A stretch of DNA of 58,757 nt from Parachlorella kessleri (taxonomy: Eukaryota; Chlorophyta; Trebouxiophyceae; Chlorellales; Chlorellaceae). The stretch covers positions 1 through 58,757 of the forward strand of contig BBXU01000526.1 in NCBI GenBank assembly GCA_001598975.1, given 5' to 3'. Below, piece by piece: positions 10,523-21,920 of this stretch. A program made the translations under genes and the position numbers. Position 1 is the stretch's first letter, and the number at the start of each line of letters is the position of its first letter. The notes beneath the pieces were generated by a model. That model had not been told where the DNA came from, made no database searches, and saw nothing but the letters and a program-made list of their open reading frames with translations.

Positions 10523-12132
10523 TCAGTCCAGGTGCGTCCTGCGCTGCTTGCTCCCCCGCCCGCCCTCGCCCTCCTCCTCGTCGGTGAGGTACTCCTGCAG
10601 CATCTTGCTGCGCTTCCGCGCCCGCTGCGGCCGCGCCCCGCCCCCGCTTCCTCGCTGGCGCCCGCCGCGCTGCCGAGCATCTGCACGGCCTCCCTGCAAA
10701 GCCCCAAGACCACGGTATTGTGCACCCCTGTGCGGAACGCTCTATTTATTGTGGTAGCCGCTGACAAATTGCTGTTTGGAGGGGTATATGCCGTGCAGAG
10801 GCGGTCCAGTTCCGGCCCACGGCTGCAGAGCAGGGTTACGGGACCTCCCGTCTAGGCTGTGAAGGGATAGTAGCCATGCTAGGTAGGTGGCGCATGTCGG
10901 CAGTTGGATACTGGGCGGCCCAAGCTGCAGCTTACCTTGGCTGGGTAGTCATCGTCATCATCATTGTCACCGCCTTCGTCGCCCTCCTCATCAGACTCCC
11001 CATTCTCCTCTGGCGCCTCGTCTGCTGGGGATGCATCCAACTGCGCCCTCTGCTGTTGCTGCTGAGACGCGGCTGCCGCAATCGCAGCTGCTGTTGCCTG
11101 TGCGGCCTGCATTGCCAGTGCCTGCTGGGCAGCTAAGGCCTGGTGCTGCAAGGCAGCAGCCTCCAATGGCGTCGGCTGTGGTTGGGTGTCATGCTGTGCC
11201 TCTTGCTGTGCAGGAACAGGTCCCTGCGGAGCGTTCTGTGCCGATAGCTCCTGCTGTTCTAGTGGCTGCCCACTAGCTGATGTGTCTTGCGGAAGGCCAA
11301 GAGGAGCGGCAGCAGCTACGCTCACTGCCTCAGCTGGGTGCTGGGCGGTGCCAGCTGGCACGTTGCTCTCCATAGCAAGGCTTGGTGTAGCCTGCACACC
11401 TCAAACACCACTACGCATGAGTATACAGAGACCAGCCCTCCGAGAAAATTACAAAAGGCAACCTCTAAAGGGCGCCGTCCATGTGATAGAGAAGGGTGAA
11501 GGCACCATGCACGGCGGCAGCCCCGCCGCACCTGCTGCTGTGCCACCATATGCATCTGCTCCATAACCATTGGCAGCTGGTGCGCTGCAGCCGCGGCAGA
11601 CACCTGCTGCCAGGCCTGAATCTGCATGTTGAGTGCCAGGTTGACCAGGGGCTGCAGCAGCAAACGGATGCCACTGGTTAAGAGTGCTGGCAAGGTTGCA
11701 GCAACCATAATAGTGGAGCGGCTGCCAGCGCTGAAAAGGGCCAATCCTGAATGCTGGCAGCCAGTAGACACCGGCAGGCAAGCAATACGGGCATACCTGG
11801 AAAGTCATGGCCATTTGCGGGTTGCCGTTGGGCTGGGAGAGGTGGGTGGTAATCTGCATAATGAGGGCTGTGATAGCGGGCCTGCAGGGTTGCGAGACAA
11901 GCAGGTGAGACTCGAGCCAGCCTGGGAGGGAAGCTTTGAAAACTGGGTTTAGTGAAGATATAGTCCCGACTGTCAACAGTTGTGAACTTGAAACGTACAT
12001 AAGGTTGGGCATAGGCTGTTCCAGCGGCTGGGCCAACGGCAGGTTGGACAGATGCACTGCACCGTCATGCCCCACAGAACCCCAGTCCTGCTGAACGACT
12101 GGCAACTCCGGCTGAGCATCCTGTTGGTCCAT
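10523..12132 (-). CDS. Unrecognised acidic, Gln/Ala-rich nuclear-type protein
   Basis: Five exons in transcription order: 12132-11999 (ATG), 11881-11797, 11753-11532, 11391-10936 and 10693-10523 (TGA), about 355 aa. Exons 1-3 read as a helical N-terminal half (TALIMQITTHL, LLLQPLVNLALNMQIQAW). Exon 4 is a Gln/Ala-rich region ending in a run of Asp/Glu. Exon 5 is very basic: ARPQRARKRSKMLQEYL, then an acidic patch and RRTHLD at the end. A basic cluster after an acidic tract suggests a nuclear, perhaps chromatin or transcription, protein; this is inference from composition. I do not recognise a domain. The exon 2-3 junction needs a 43-nt intron (11754-11796), so that border is uncertain. A divergent partner gene starts at 12510. 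Confidence 0.65.
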
Positions 12133-12509
12133 GCCTTGGCCTAGAGTGAACTTGCCCTGGCCTTGGTCCGGTGCCCAACAAAGTAGAACCCAGCGGCAGA
12201 AACTACTTGATTTCGTAAACCCGGTTTAGCTCCCTTGCAGGTATACCTCGCGTGTTGTGGAGAGGGCCCTAGACTTGGGACCCCCTCCCATCCCCCCCCC
12301 CATTTCAGGGGTTTCACTGGGCGCCGGCGGGGTTGCGGTGTGCGCCAACAATCTCACGCAGCTCACTGTATAGTAACCCTGCTCCTGTAGTCCTCCTCTT
12401 CTTCAGGAGGTTCACATCCTGCCTGGCGATTAGCCAAGTGCGCCCCGCATTCCCAACCTTTCAGTGCTTGCAAGTTGACTGCTAATAGCCTGGTTAGCAG
12501 TGCCTGACG
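12133..12509. promoter_or_regulatory. Short divergent intergenic region
   Basis: These 377 bp separate the start codons of the acidic protein (-) and the coiled-coil protein (+). They must hold both 5' UTRs and both promoters. A pyrimidine-rich CCCCCTCCCATCCCCCCCCC-like stretch lies near 12281-12302. I see no specific element I can name. Confidence 0.45.
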
Positions 12510-14197
12510 ATGGCAACTTGTGCCGGGTTGGTGGGCAGTGCCACTCTTAAAGACTTGGCACCCAGCGAAAAGGCCAAAGTGACACAACTTATGCACAAGA
12601 TAGTTGAGCAGGGTCAGCAGCTGCAGGCAGTGCGAGAGCAGTGCATCCAGGAGGTTGGTAGAAGATGGTAGATAGTCGTCACGACAGCTTGACTGCGTCT
12701 TTGTTGCAATTTAGGTCGAGCCTGAGCATTGCCTGCCACTTCTGCAGCGGAGGTTGCTTCAGGAAGCTGAGGCAATAAAGCAAGAATTGCAGGAGCAGAA
12801 TGCTGCCGTAGCTCGCGACAATACCAGGTGCTGTTGGGTGCTCTTTTCTTTGACTCTCATTGACTTCTGTGGCAAACCGTCTTCGCTTGTTTTTGCAGCC
12901 TTCGAGCCAAGCTGACTCATGCTTTTGCCCTGCTGAAGACCTACCAACACAAAGTAAGAAGCCTGCAGGCGAGGTTGGGAGATATCAAAAAAGCAGGATC
13001 ATGTCCTTTTTGTAACAATGAAGCTTATGCCCACAACTTAGCCAGGTCGTCCAGCTGCCCCTGTTAACCTGAACTACCATCTCAGCCCTGCAGGTGCGGG
13101 TGTTGCATGCAGCACTGCAGACTGGCCAAGCAACCCCTGCAGACGGCCAATGCCAGGCCAGCTTGGCAGGCACTGACACAGGTCGCCAGACGACTGTTGA
13201 CTGGGGCCCGCCAGGCCTCGACATGGAGGCCAGAGAACATCACGTTTGGAGCTTGAGCCCTATCAAAGAAGACAGCTCAGAGGGTGACTTGCCAGCCTCA
13301 TTTGCCCGTGGTGCTAGCAGGGCCAGCCACACCTGGCCGCCTGTTCAGCAGTCTCTGTCCTTTGGGCCCCAGCCACCTCCCCAAGCACAGGCATGCTGTC
13401 CCATGTCAAGAATGGGGTGCGAGGACGAAGCAGAGCGGCAACAGGGGCAGCAATGTATCAGCCAGCAAAACGAAACCGGGCAGCAGCATGGCAGTCAGCA
13501 AGAGCCTCTGACATTGCTGGCCAGAGCGCTGGTTGAAGCCCAGTCAGAGCTCTTCAGCAACTGGCGGCATTTGCAGCAACAACAGCGAGGACAACAAGAG
13601 CTACATAAAGGAGCTACTGCAAGTGGCCATGGAGAGCACACTGTCACCAATGTTGGAGACAGGGAGGCCAGCGATGAAAGTAGCACAGTCATAAGTTGCA
13701 GCAAGGAAAACTTTTTGAGGAATGAGGGGCATCAATTTATGATCGACTCGTCTTCGTCTCCTGGGATGTCCCGCGGCAAGAATTCGGCGGCTGCTGCCAT
13801 CGACAGCAGCCTTTTTCCTAGCCGGCATCCTGAACGGCAGCCCCCATGCACGCTACAGACAAGCAGTGCCTGCCAGCCTGCACAAGTGCTGGTGCCGAGC
13901 AGCAGTGCACTGGGGTGTACGTTGCGGCAGGAGCTGCAGCAGCAACAGCATGGTGGTGCTGTTGCTCCCTACGCCTTCGGTGCATCACTGTTGGACATTG
14001 TGGAGGATGTTGAAGGCTTGCTTGCACCATCCTCTGGCACACGGGACCAGAAGCTTGCCATATCCCAGTTGTGTTGCCTGGGCAGCACACTCCAACCACA
14101 AGTCAGTGATGGCCGCCAGCAAGGCTGGAGCAGCAGCCCCAGGTGGGAGGCCTATGAGGAGAACGACTTGCTGTCGCTGATCGCAGATATTGAGTAA
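12510..14197 (+). CDS. Coiled-coil protein with a Hinderin-like N-terminal motif
   Basis: Four exons: 12510-12653, 12715-12827, 12899-12953 and 13094-14197 (TAA), about 471 aa, all phases consistent. The first 100 residues are strongly helical and heptad-like: LKDLAPSEKAKVTQLMHKI, then QEAEAIKQELQEQNAAVARD, then KLTHAFALLKTYQHK. The motif LKDL-x-P-x-(E/D)K-x2-V/I-x2-L resembles the start of metazoan KIAA1328/Hinderin and related cilia- or centrosome-linked coiled-coil proteins. This is from memory and needs a profile search. The large last exon is Gln/Ser/Gly-rich and looks disordered. It ends in an acidic helix (DLLSLIADIE). Introns are short (61-140 nt). A TGTAA signal follows 77 nt after the stop. 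The function is not known. Confidence 0.75.
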
Positions 14198-14885
14198 CCC
14201 AGCATAGATGTGGCAGCTAGGCAGCTGCTGTTGCAGATCAAGTTCTGAACAGGGTGTTGTACGCTCAGCTACCGTGTAAGACGGTTTCAGCGAGCAGGCA
14301 GCACTGCAAGGTGACACAGGCTACGCTTGCACCCTACAATAGCATATTGGCACCAGTGGCATGTTGCCCAGGGCTAAGTCTGTTATTCTTCTTCCGTTGT
14401 ACACAAAGCCTCTTTCATGATTGGCTGGCAACTGGGAAAGGTTCTTGTGTGAAAAAGGTACCACTTGGTCTTGGGTCGGCAGTATTGTAGTCTCAATATA
14501 GTGGTTAAACTCAGGCACGCCCCTACCTCCTCGCGCTTCGTGTTGCCTGCCACCCTTACCAAACAGAACTCGGGCAACCAGCACTCAGGCACGACACACA
14601 GCTTACTGCCTCCAGCCCTAGCACATCACCCATACCTCCCCTCTCTTTGCATCGCCTGCCACCTCAACCAATCACAGAAGTCTTACTGGGGCTGACAGTC
14701 CCTAGTGATGTACAATGCCTGCCAGTCCAAGGCTTTCCCAGCACGCCCAGCACGCGTTCGCTACTTTTTTCTTCTACCGCCCAGCAACCTGCTCAACGCC
14801 TGCCACAATTGCTCAAAGTTTCTTAGGAAAGAGAAACTCACTAAAAAACACTGCTGGAGCGGCAGTCACATGCTTTCCAGCAGTC
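14198..14885. other. Spacer and 5' region of the YLPM1-like gene
   Basis: Pyrimidine/CCA-rich sequence without a supported gene. Loose similarity to the dispersed repeat (TGCCACC, CCAGCCCT blocks) occurs at about 14535-14680 but is too weak to call. Confidence 0.4.
14275..14279 (+). terminator. Probable TGTAA polyadenylation signal
   Basis: TGTAA lies 77 nt downstream of the coiled-coil gene stop. TGTAA is the usual poly(A) signal of chlorophyte algae. Identification is by motif and position only. Confidence 0.45.
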
Positions 14886-17800
14886 ATGGCACACGAATAC
14901 TACAGCACAGATTACATAGTTGCGCCGCAAGGCCAAGCCCCGACTTATCAGCAGCAAGGAGCCTACCAGCAAGCTGGGTACCCTGCTCCCCATTCGAGCG
15001 CTTACCAACCGCAGCAGGGCTACCCACGGCCGGGCTATAACACAGCATACTACCAGCAACAGGTGCCCGGCTACGTGGCCACCCACGCAGGGGGCTGGCA
15101 GCAGGCTGTCGATCAGCAGCAACATCTGTATCAGCAGTATGGTGTACAAGACGGCCATGCTGGGGGCAGTTTGACTAGTGCTGGGGTGGGAGCGCTACCT
15201 CCCCTGCCCAGTGACCCGTCACAGCCTCCCCTACCGGAAGGTGACGTGCCACAGCTGCCCAGCGAGCCTGCGCCGCCGCTGCCGGAGCAACCACCCCTCC
15301 CCTCCGACCCACCTGGTGGGACTGCACCGCCGCTGCCACCAGGCCCAGTGGGACCGCAAGCCTCCAGCGAAGCTTATGTGGGGCCTGCAGGCGGCACGTC
15401 TGAAGGGCAGCTACCTTACCCTCCTCCGCAGCACACTCAGGATCAGCAGCAGGGTGGGACACTTGCCGGACAGTATGTGCAATATCCTCAGCAGCAGACC
15501 TACCAGCAACAGCAGGCCTACCAGCAGCCGCAATACCTGCAGCAGCAGCAGTATGTGCCGTACCCGGGTCAGCACCAGCAGCAGCAGGGTTATTATGGCA
15601 ACGGCTGGGGTGGCAGTGGGCATGCGTACGGGCACGCAGGGCCCATGCCTTATGCTAGCACCCTCACGGCTGGCCCGCCGTACATGCAGCATGCAGGTAT
15701 GCCTTACCCCCAACACCAGCTGGCAGCAACTGCGCTTCCGCAGGGCTACCTGCAGCAGCAGCAGCAGCAGCAACAAGCGGGGCCAGCCCCAGCGGCCGTG
15801 CCTGCGGCGCAGCCGCCGCTGCGGCCGCAGCGCGGTGAGCTTGCAGAGCTGCTGCAGTCCCCAGGGCGCGCGAAGCGGCCCAAGCGGCTAGTGCTGCTGC
15901 TGCGCGGGCTGCCTGGCAGCGGCAAGAGCCGGCTGGCACGGCTGGTGCGCGACAGGGAGACGGAGCAGGGCGGCAAGCCGCCGCGCATCCTGTCCTTGGA
16001 TGACTACTTCATGACGGTGGGTGGGTGCACATGAAGGCACCGGTGGGGGTGAGGGGCTCGGTCCAGTATGCCCAAGCTTCTGTAGGAGTTTCGGTGACGT
16101 GTGCCGCTGGGGCAGGAACTACTGGGGCTGGAGCGCTTGCGGCAGCAGCATTCATATGTTGTTACCAGAGTGTCAGCACTGCTGATGGCATCTTGCTCAT
16201 GCGTTCAAAAGACCTGTCCCTAATGCCTACTGTCAGCAGTTGTGTGGACTTTGGCCATTTGGTGACTATGGCAACCCTGGTATCGCCTGTGACAGGGTAT
16301 GGTAGAATATATACAAGATGCAGTGGTCCGGCAGTGTGCCATTGGTGAACCTTACAATAGTGTTCTCACTGTAGCGCTGGGCACAGGTGTTATGACCTAG
16401 CCCTGTCAGTACGTATGACAATGCCCCTCCGGTACCTATGATACAAGCTGGTAACTCATGTGGCGTATCCAAGCGCAGGAGGTGGAGCGGGAGGTCGAGG
16501 AGGACGAGGGCGGCGCCGGCGCTAGTGGCAAGAAAGGGCGAAAGCGCAAGGTGCAGGTCATGGAGTATTGTTATGAGCCTGAGATGGAAGGTGCGTGGGC
16601 TGGGTGTGCCTCTCGGCCGGGTCCCCCAATTGGAAGGCTTTCTAAGCGGGAGGAAGAAGGGAGCACTAGCAGCTGGGAATAATGGTTAGGCCCAGAGGAT
16701 TTTCAGGAATGGGTTTAGTCGGGTAGCAGCGCTCAAATGCGCGCTGAGTTATTGGCTTAGCTGCCCACTGGGATTGCACCTGCAAGGCTCAGGTTTTGGG
16801 TGTTGTTCCTCCTCTGCTCATGCTCAGCCTGATTTCGGTAGCTGGTCGTAGCTGCTCACTCTGCCTTAGCTTGAAGAGCCTTCCCGCCCTCTGTGTGGGC
16901 CTGGACCTGTCCTATGCAGGCGTCTACAAGCGCAGCCTGCTCAAGGCCTACCAGCGCACCCTGGACGAGGCCCGGTTCAAGTTTGTCATCGTTGACGCCC
17001 CCAACATCTGGGCCGCGGATTTTCGCGATTTTTGGATGGCGGGGCAGGCGGCCGGCTACGAGATTTTCGTGGTGGAGATGCCGGAATCGGATCCCCAGGT
17101 GGGTGGCGGCCCCGCCACGAGGTGTTTGTGGTGGAGATGCCGGAATCGGATCCCCAGGTGGGTGGGGGCGCATTGTAGCCAGGCTGGGGTTGAGGTGCAG
17201 CAGCGGTGGGAGCAGTCCTTCTTGCCAGCAACCACTGCAGAGGGGCGGGGAAGCTGGAGCGATGGTCGACAGGATGACGACAACAGAAGCCCTAATCGTG
17301 GGCGCAGCACAACTGACGAAGAGCATGAGGAAAATGATTAGGGCACAGAGTCGTTTGAGCTGGCACTGCCTTCGTATGTGACTTTAAGGGATATCCAGAC
17401 GTGCCCGGAACATATAGTGGACCCATGCCTCCGCTGTGCACAGGTGTGTCATCAGCGCAACCAGCGGCGACGGAAGCTAGAAGACCTCTACCGCCTGTCG
17501 GCAGAGTATGAACCCACACCGGCGGTCTATGCTTGCCTTGACGCCTCATCTTTACTGGCAAAGAAACAGCCTCCCGGCGGCAAGGTGCGCTGTGGATTTT
17601 GCAACCCACTTGGGACTCGAGTTGTTGTGTCATGTCCCCCCCAGCAGTTGCGACTGGCCAGTCAGTTTGGCTTTTTACCCAAAATTGGTAAGAGTTGACT
17701 GCAGTTCTGCCTTTCCAAGTGGGGCTGCCGTTGATTCAGCAGTTCGAGGCTTGTCCAAAACAAGCGCAGCGTGTAGCGCAGGGATGGTGGTATGGATGGT

Positions 17801-19641
17801 GAGCATGGCATTGGCCCTGTCAACCTCGCTTGAGTCTGCCAACCTCACTTTGTCTGCTCTTTCTTGCCTTCCGTGCAGTCTGCCATTAGCGATGTGGACA
17901 TGGGGGAGGACGAAGTTGAGGGATCTGATACCGAGGGAGATACTCCCGCGGGGGCCCCGTCCAGTAGCCGCTGGGCATCTTTGGAGGATGACTCGTCTTC
18001 CCCAGCAGCCGAGCGGTCAAAGCGAGCCCGCCTCACCAGTAATGGCAGCACAAGCAGCCTCGACCGTGCCGCCGTCGGCGGTAGAGGCGGCGGCAGCACG
18101 CAGAGCATGCGTGTTGCGGACCGCTCTGCCGGCGGCGATGGTAGTTATGATGGCCTGGCAGACGGTATTGATGAGATGCTGGGTAGGGCAGTCTCAGAGA
18201 GTCGCGGCACAGGCAAAGCAGGCAGCGGCAGCCGGGCCAGAAGTGGCAGCAGCGGCAGCGGGCGTGGTATTTTGAGCAGTGGTGCTGGCGGCAGCGGTAG
18301 CACCAAGCGAGTGCGGTGGCCTGACCAGATGGAGGAGGATGAGAGGGCAGACGCAGGGTTTAGAATAGGAGCCGAGTCGCGACAGGTGGGTCGTCCGTCG
18401 CAGGTATCAGCCTAGCACAATGTTAGAAAGTGTGGCATCTAAGCAGGAAATGCGTACGACAGGATGGTGAGGCATTCATGAAGTCACCATTGATGGTTTT
18501 GAGGGTTGATGTGCAATACTATGTTCTCCATAAACACAGCCTGTCAGTCCCAGCCCCCACCCTTGCAAAGGCTTCCAGGCGGCCTACACATTTCTCGCGC
18601 CAGCTGTGTGATATCAGGGCATGCCCGCGCCAGGTCACTTGCCTGTTTGCACCGGGACCTGGTCAGTTACAGTCGATGCCCTGGGCTCAGCAGGGAGGCC
18701 AGGCTCGTTGGTCGGGGCCGCGATGGTGTCATGGAATCAATAGCTTCGTAGACGACATCGTCTGGCAAATCTGATCATGCTTCACTCATGTTCTTCATGC
18801 AGCTGGAGACGGTGTACCTTGTAGAGGGGCTGGGGCCCCCCAGCGGCGGCACCCACCCGCACCCAGCCAGCTTTGCAGCAGCGGTAAGGCGGCATGTGCT
18901 GCCCGTCGCCCATGCTCCAGTCCAGCTTGCTTTGGCTGAGTGAACAGACTGGTGTGCTCTATCTTGCTGCTTCTTTGGAGGGGTGTTCATACGGCCAGAA
19001 GACGCCTCAAGTGGGCGGAGGGGATGCCTGTTTGGTCTTAGCTGCCAGCGTTGCGCCCTGTTTGGTGCAGCTTCTCGTGGTGTCAAGGTCAGGCTGTTGC
19101 TTGGCATGGTCGTGCCATGCCGCAGCGCTACATATGCGCTGTTCCGCAACCGTTGGTACTGCGGGCATGCCAGAGCGTGGTTGCCACAGCAGCCCTGGTG
19201 CTAGCTGGGCATGCCTGCTGCTCTGCGGTGGGCTTCTGTGGGGAAACTTCCTGCCCATCGTTTATTCATGCACACCATGCTGGTGCTGACTGTGCAAGCT
19301 GGTTGGCTCATGGGCAAGTGACAGGCAGTCTGAGCGCAAGCATGCTGCTTACAACCCCAGCACTCGCCCTTTGCGGAGGACGTGCACTTACTGCCTGCCG
19401 GCTGTGTGCATGTCCTGGGTGTTTTCGAGGGTAGCTGCCCTGCGCAGGGGCATCCACTGCACAGCATGCCGGTGTAAGATGTGTCAGTATTCAGTAATTA
19501 GTACAGGAAGTACAGTAGTATATTGGTATGCAGGTGAAGGCCGAGCACCAGGTGGAGGCGAACGCGTTCAGGAGCGTCATGCTGGGAGGGGCCCCCAAGC
19601 GGCTGCCCGGAGGTGGGGGGTCCAGCAGCAAAGGCGCCTAG
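14886..19641 (+). CDS. YLPM1 (ZAP3)-like protein: Gln/Tyr/Pro-rich region plus P-loop domain
   Basis: Seven exons: 14886-16016, 16479-16590, 16920-17098, 17444-17584, 17879-18385, 18803-18883 and 19534-19641 (TAG), about 752 aa. Residues 1-330 are Gln/Tyr/Pro/Gly-rich. Then comes a nucleoside-kinase-like P-loop (GLPGSGKS, residues 341-348) followed by RILSLDDYFMT. Next is EYCYEPEMEGVYKRSLLKAY, split by an intron. Then come KFVIVDAPN, the region YEIFVVEMPE, and the R-rich HQRNQRRRKLEDLYRL. The series LSLDDYF - EYCYEPEMEG - helix - IxDA is characteristic of YLP-motif protein 1, a nuclear protein linked to RNA/chromatin and telomerase control in animals. The last exons carry an acidic, Ser-rich region with ASLEDDS. 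A downstream copy of exon 3's end and donor lies in intron 3. Catalytic activity of this family is unproven. Confidence 0.9.
17048..17165 (+). repeat. 58-59 bp tandem duplication across an exon-intron border (YLPM1-like gene)
   Basis: The end of exon 3 plus its GT donor (from about 17048) is repeated from about 17106. GTGGTGGAGATGCCGGAATC, GGATCCCCAG and GTGGGTGG are identical in both copies, and the upstream parts have diverged. The inner copy, inside the intron, keeps an intact donor. Confidence 0.9.
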
Positions 19642-21292
19642 TAGGGGCCCCAGGCTGTGCAGCCAGGCGGAACCACGCACCCTGAAGTGGGCTTGTGTGT
19701 GTTGGCGCCGCCCCCTACCCGGGTCTCCATGTGGTGGCACCCTGCAGGCTGGCGCTAGATGGGCTGGTAGTCGCGCTGTGATCCGCCTGGTTGGGTCGTG
19801 GGCTAGATGCACCGCCCATGGCTGGCCAGGCTTGGCATGCCTGGCGCTGGTGGCGCCGCAAGCCCTGGCAGTCGATGCTGCTGATGTTGTTGTTTGCTTG
19901 GCATTATCCCTTGGTGTGGCCCTCTCCCGGCAGCACCTGCTGCTAGCATTCCTGGCCTCGCGCTTCATGTTGCACTGTCTGCTGCCACGATCTGCACTTA
20001 ACTCACCTTGCACGTTCCCAGCGTCCCGCCCGGCACAGCTGCAGCAAAGCGCATGGTTGGCAGGCAGTGCCCTGTGCTGCTGGCGGCCAGGTCTACGCGT
20101 GGTTACTATATAGGAGTAGTGGCTGCCGTCAGCACAGCCCCTACTACCCCCTTTCAAGCCAGGTGTGCCACGCTAAGGCAGGGCAGTGGGTCCTCCTCCC
20201 AGGTGGGTAGCAGCAACCATGCCAGCGCTGTCGCTTGCTAGTAAATGGCATCTCAGAACACGTCAGTATTTCGTGGGTGTCACTGGGCTCCTCTGCATTT
20301 TGTGTACCTTTGGAAGGCTGGGCTACAGGTGCTCATTTGGGTATTAGTGCTGTGGCTAAAGGGTTGGGGCTGTTTACCACGTTTCGGATGTAGCCATTCG
20401 TCGGGTTTGGGTCTTCGACCCGCACTGGCAAACTAACACCCGACTGACTGTTCACATTATGCAGGATCAGCTGCCCGCCATGGCCAGGCCTGGCAACAGA
20501 GGGTCAGGCGGTTTGGCTAAATTCCCCTTGGTGGCTGTGTGTTGCCCGGCAGTGCAGCACATGTTTGCGGGGCTTGAGTCCTTTGTAACCTGGGAACAGT
20601 TGGCACGGGTTGGGATGACTGGTCAACGAAAGGGATTGCCTTTTGCCATCAGGTCAAGCCCTCCAGGCAGGCCAACCCTGAACTTGCATCGGGCATCTCG
20701 TTGCTATTCAGCCGCCAACTCCCACCTCTGACGAAAGACATTAGGCCAAGATCACCTCAGGCAAGCCCTAGAGCATAACTCAGGCTCATTCTGCATCCAG
20801 CCCTGTCAGTCCAGCCTAGCTCTACTCCCTGTTTGCACTACCTGCCACCCATGCTAATAACTGCATCGCTCATGTTATTCCAGTCCGCCTTCAACTCTGT
20901 TCACACAACCAGCCATCCTGACTAAAGAGTGGAGAGCACCAGACGGGTCCTTGCACGCCAGTAGCCGCCTTGAATGCTGTGCGGCTAAAGTTGTGGTACG
21001 GGGAACTGATAAGCCGCACGAACACTCTATTCCGTCATACGGGGAAAGTCTGCAGGTGCCACAACCGGTTTCTTCATCTCGCCTCGTCAGCACACGCGCT
21101 CAGCAACACCCGCGCTGTCAGCACATTCAACTTCACCGAAACCGGTCAGTAGCGACATATTCGTCTTGTTTTCTCCCATAGCATAGGAAGCCTTCTCGGC
21201 TCTTCAACCACACTCAAGTGGTGGCAGTGCTTACCAGCGGGCAGTCGGGCAGCCCCACCACCGTGCGTTTCTTTCCGCGGAGTAACGTTCAA
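19642..21292. other. Intergenic region with one dispersed repeat
   Basis: These 1651 bp contain no exon series I can support. Open frames here lack family features and consistent splice sites. The YLPM1 3' UTR should occupy the left part. A clear copy of the dispersed repeat lies at 20758-20872. Confidence 0.5.
20758..20872 (+). repeat. Dispersed repeat family, copy 2
   Basis: It contains CTCAGGCTCATTCTGCATCC, AGCCCTGTCAGTCCAG, CTCTACTCCCTGTTTGCACT and CTGCCACCCATGCTAATAAC, in that order. It is near-identical to the copies at 35931 and 57171. Confidence 0.88.
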
Positions 21293-21920
21293 ATGGCAGC
21301 GAGCGTCGAAGCCCGTCTGATTGCCAAGGTAAGCGGGCCCTTGGAAATTGTGTGGGCGGACCGCGGCCGTTGCATGTGTAGTTCCGACACGAGCTGCAGC
21401 CCGTTTGTAAGCGCATTTTGCCTACTGTAGCGTCAGGAGGCTTTGTTGTGGCTGATCTTATTATGTCAGTTCGTTTCCGAGAGTCTCCAGCCACCGGGAC
21501 CCGTTGCGCGTTGGTTGGCCTGCTCCAAGCTCTGTAGCCAGTACCACCACTAACTAGTACACTTGCTTAGTATGACAAGAGGCAGGAGTAAAACACTAAA
21601 CGAGACTTAGAGTGCCCGTCCTTGCCTTGCCTTACTTACCTCCGCTGCTTGCTGTGCAGTTCTTTGGCAAGTACCAGGCTGCTACCGCAGCAGTGGCCTC
21701 CAACTCAGCCAAGGCCATCTCGACCGCATCCCGCGCCACAATGGCTGCCGGCAAGCAGGCCCTGACCGGCGCTGGGTTCGGAGTATCTGCCTCAAGTACG
21801 CTCGTTCTGGCTACTCCTCGGGTGCTGCCCACTACCAACACCTTTGCTGGCTACCTGGCTCCCTGCGGCCGCCAGGCAGGTTATGCACTAGTCGCAATGG
21901 CGACACCTTTGATACCGTGA
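21293..21920 (+). CDS. Small unknown Ala-rich protein
   Basis: Two exons, 21293-21328 and 21660-21920 (TGA), joined by a phase-0 intron with a good GTAAGC donor and a TGTGCAG acceptor, give about 98 aa. The N-terminal 55 residues look like a long amphipathic Ala/Ser/Lys helix (ARLIAKFFGKYQAATAAV, then KAISTASRATMAAGKQAL). The tail is hydrophobic and Pro-containing. I do not recognise a family. A small subunit of an organelle membrane complex is possible, but this is only a guess from size and composition. The second half could be mis-spliced or non-coding. The ATG has a purine at -3 and a G at +4. Confidence 0.42.

Noticed and set aside
9969..10757. 262-residue plus-strand open frame
   Set aside because: Composition is Cys/Pro/Ser/His-rich like an antisense shadow. 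It overlaps the last exon of the minus-strand acidic protein, and no domain or splice logic supports it.
11449..12132. Uninterrupted 227-residue minus-strand frame
   Set aside because: It reads through two introns of the acidic-protein gene. Beyond 11753 the frame that joins in phase to the next exon is a different one.
15178..15891. 237-residue plus-strand frame inside YLPM1 exon 1
   Set aside because: Arg/Ser/Cys-rich shadow of the repetitive Gln/Tyr/Pro-coding frame.
19498..20157. 219-residue minus-strand frame
   Set aside because: It overlaps the YLPM1 last exon antisense, is Arg/His/Thr-rich, and has no splice or domain support.
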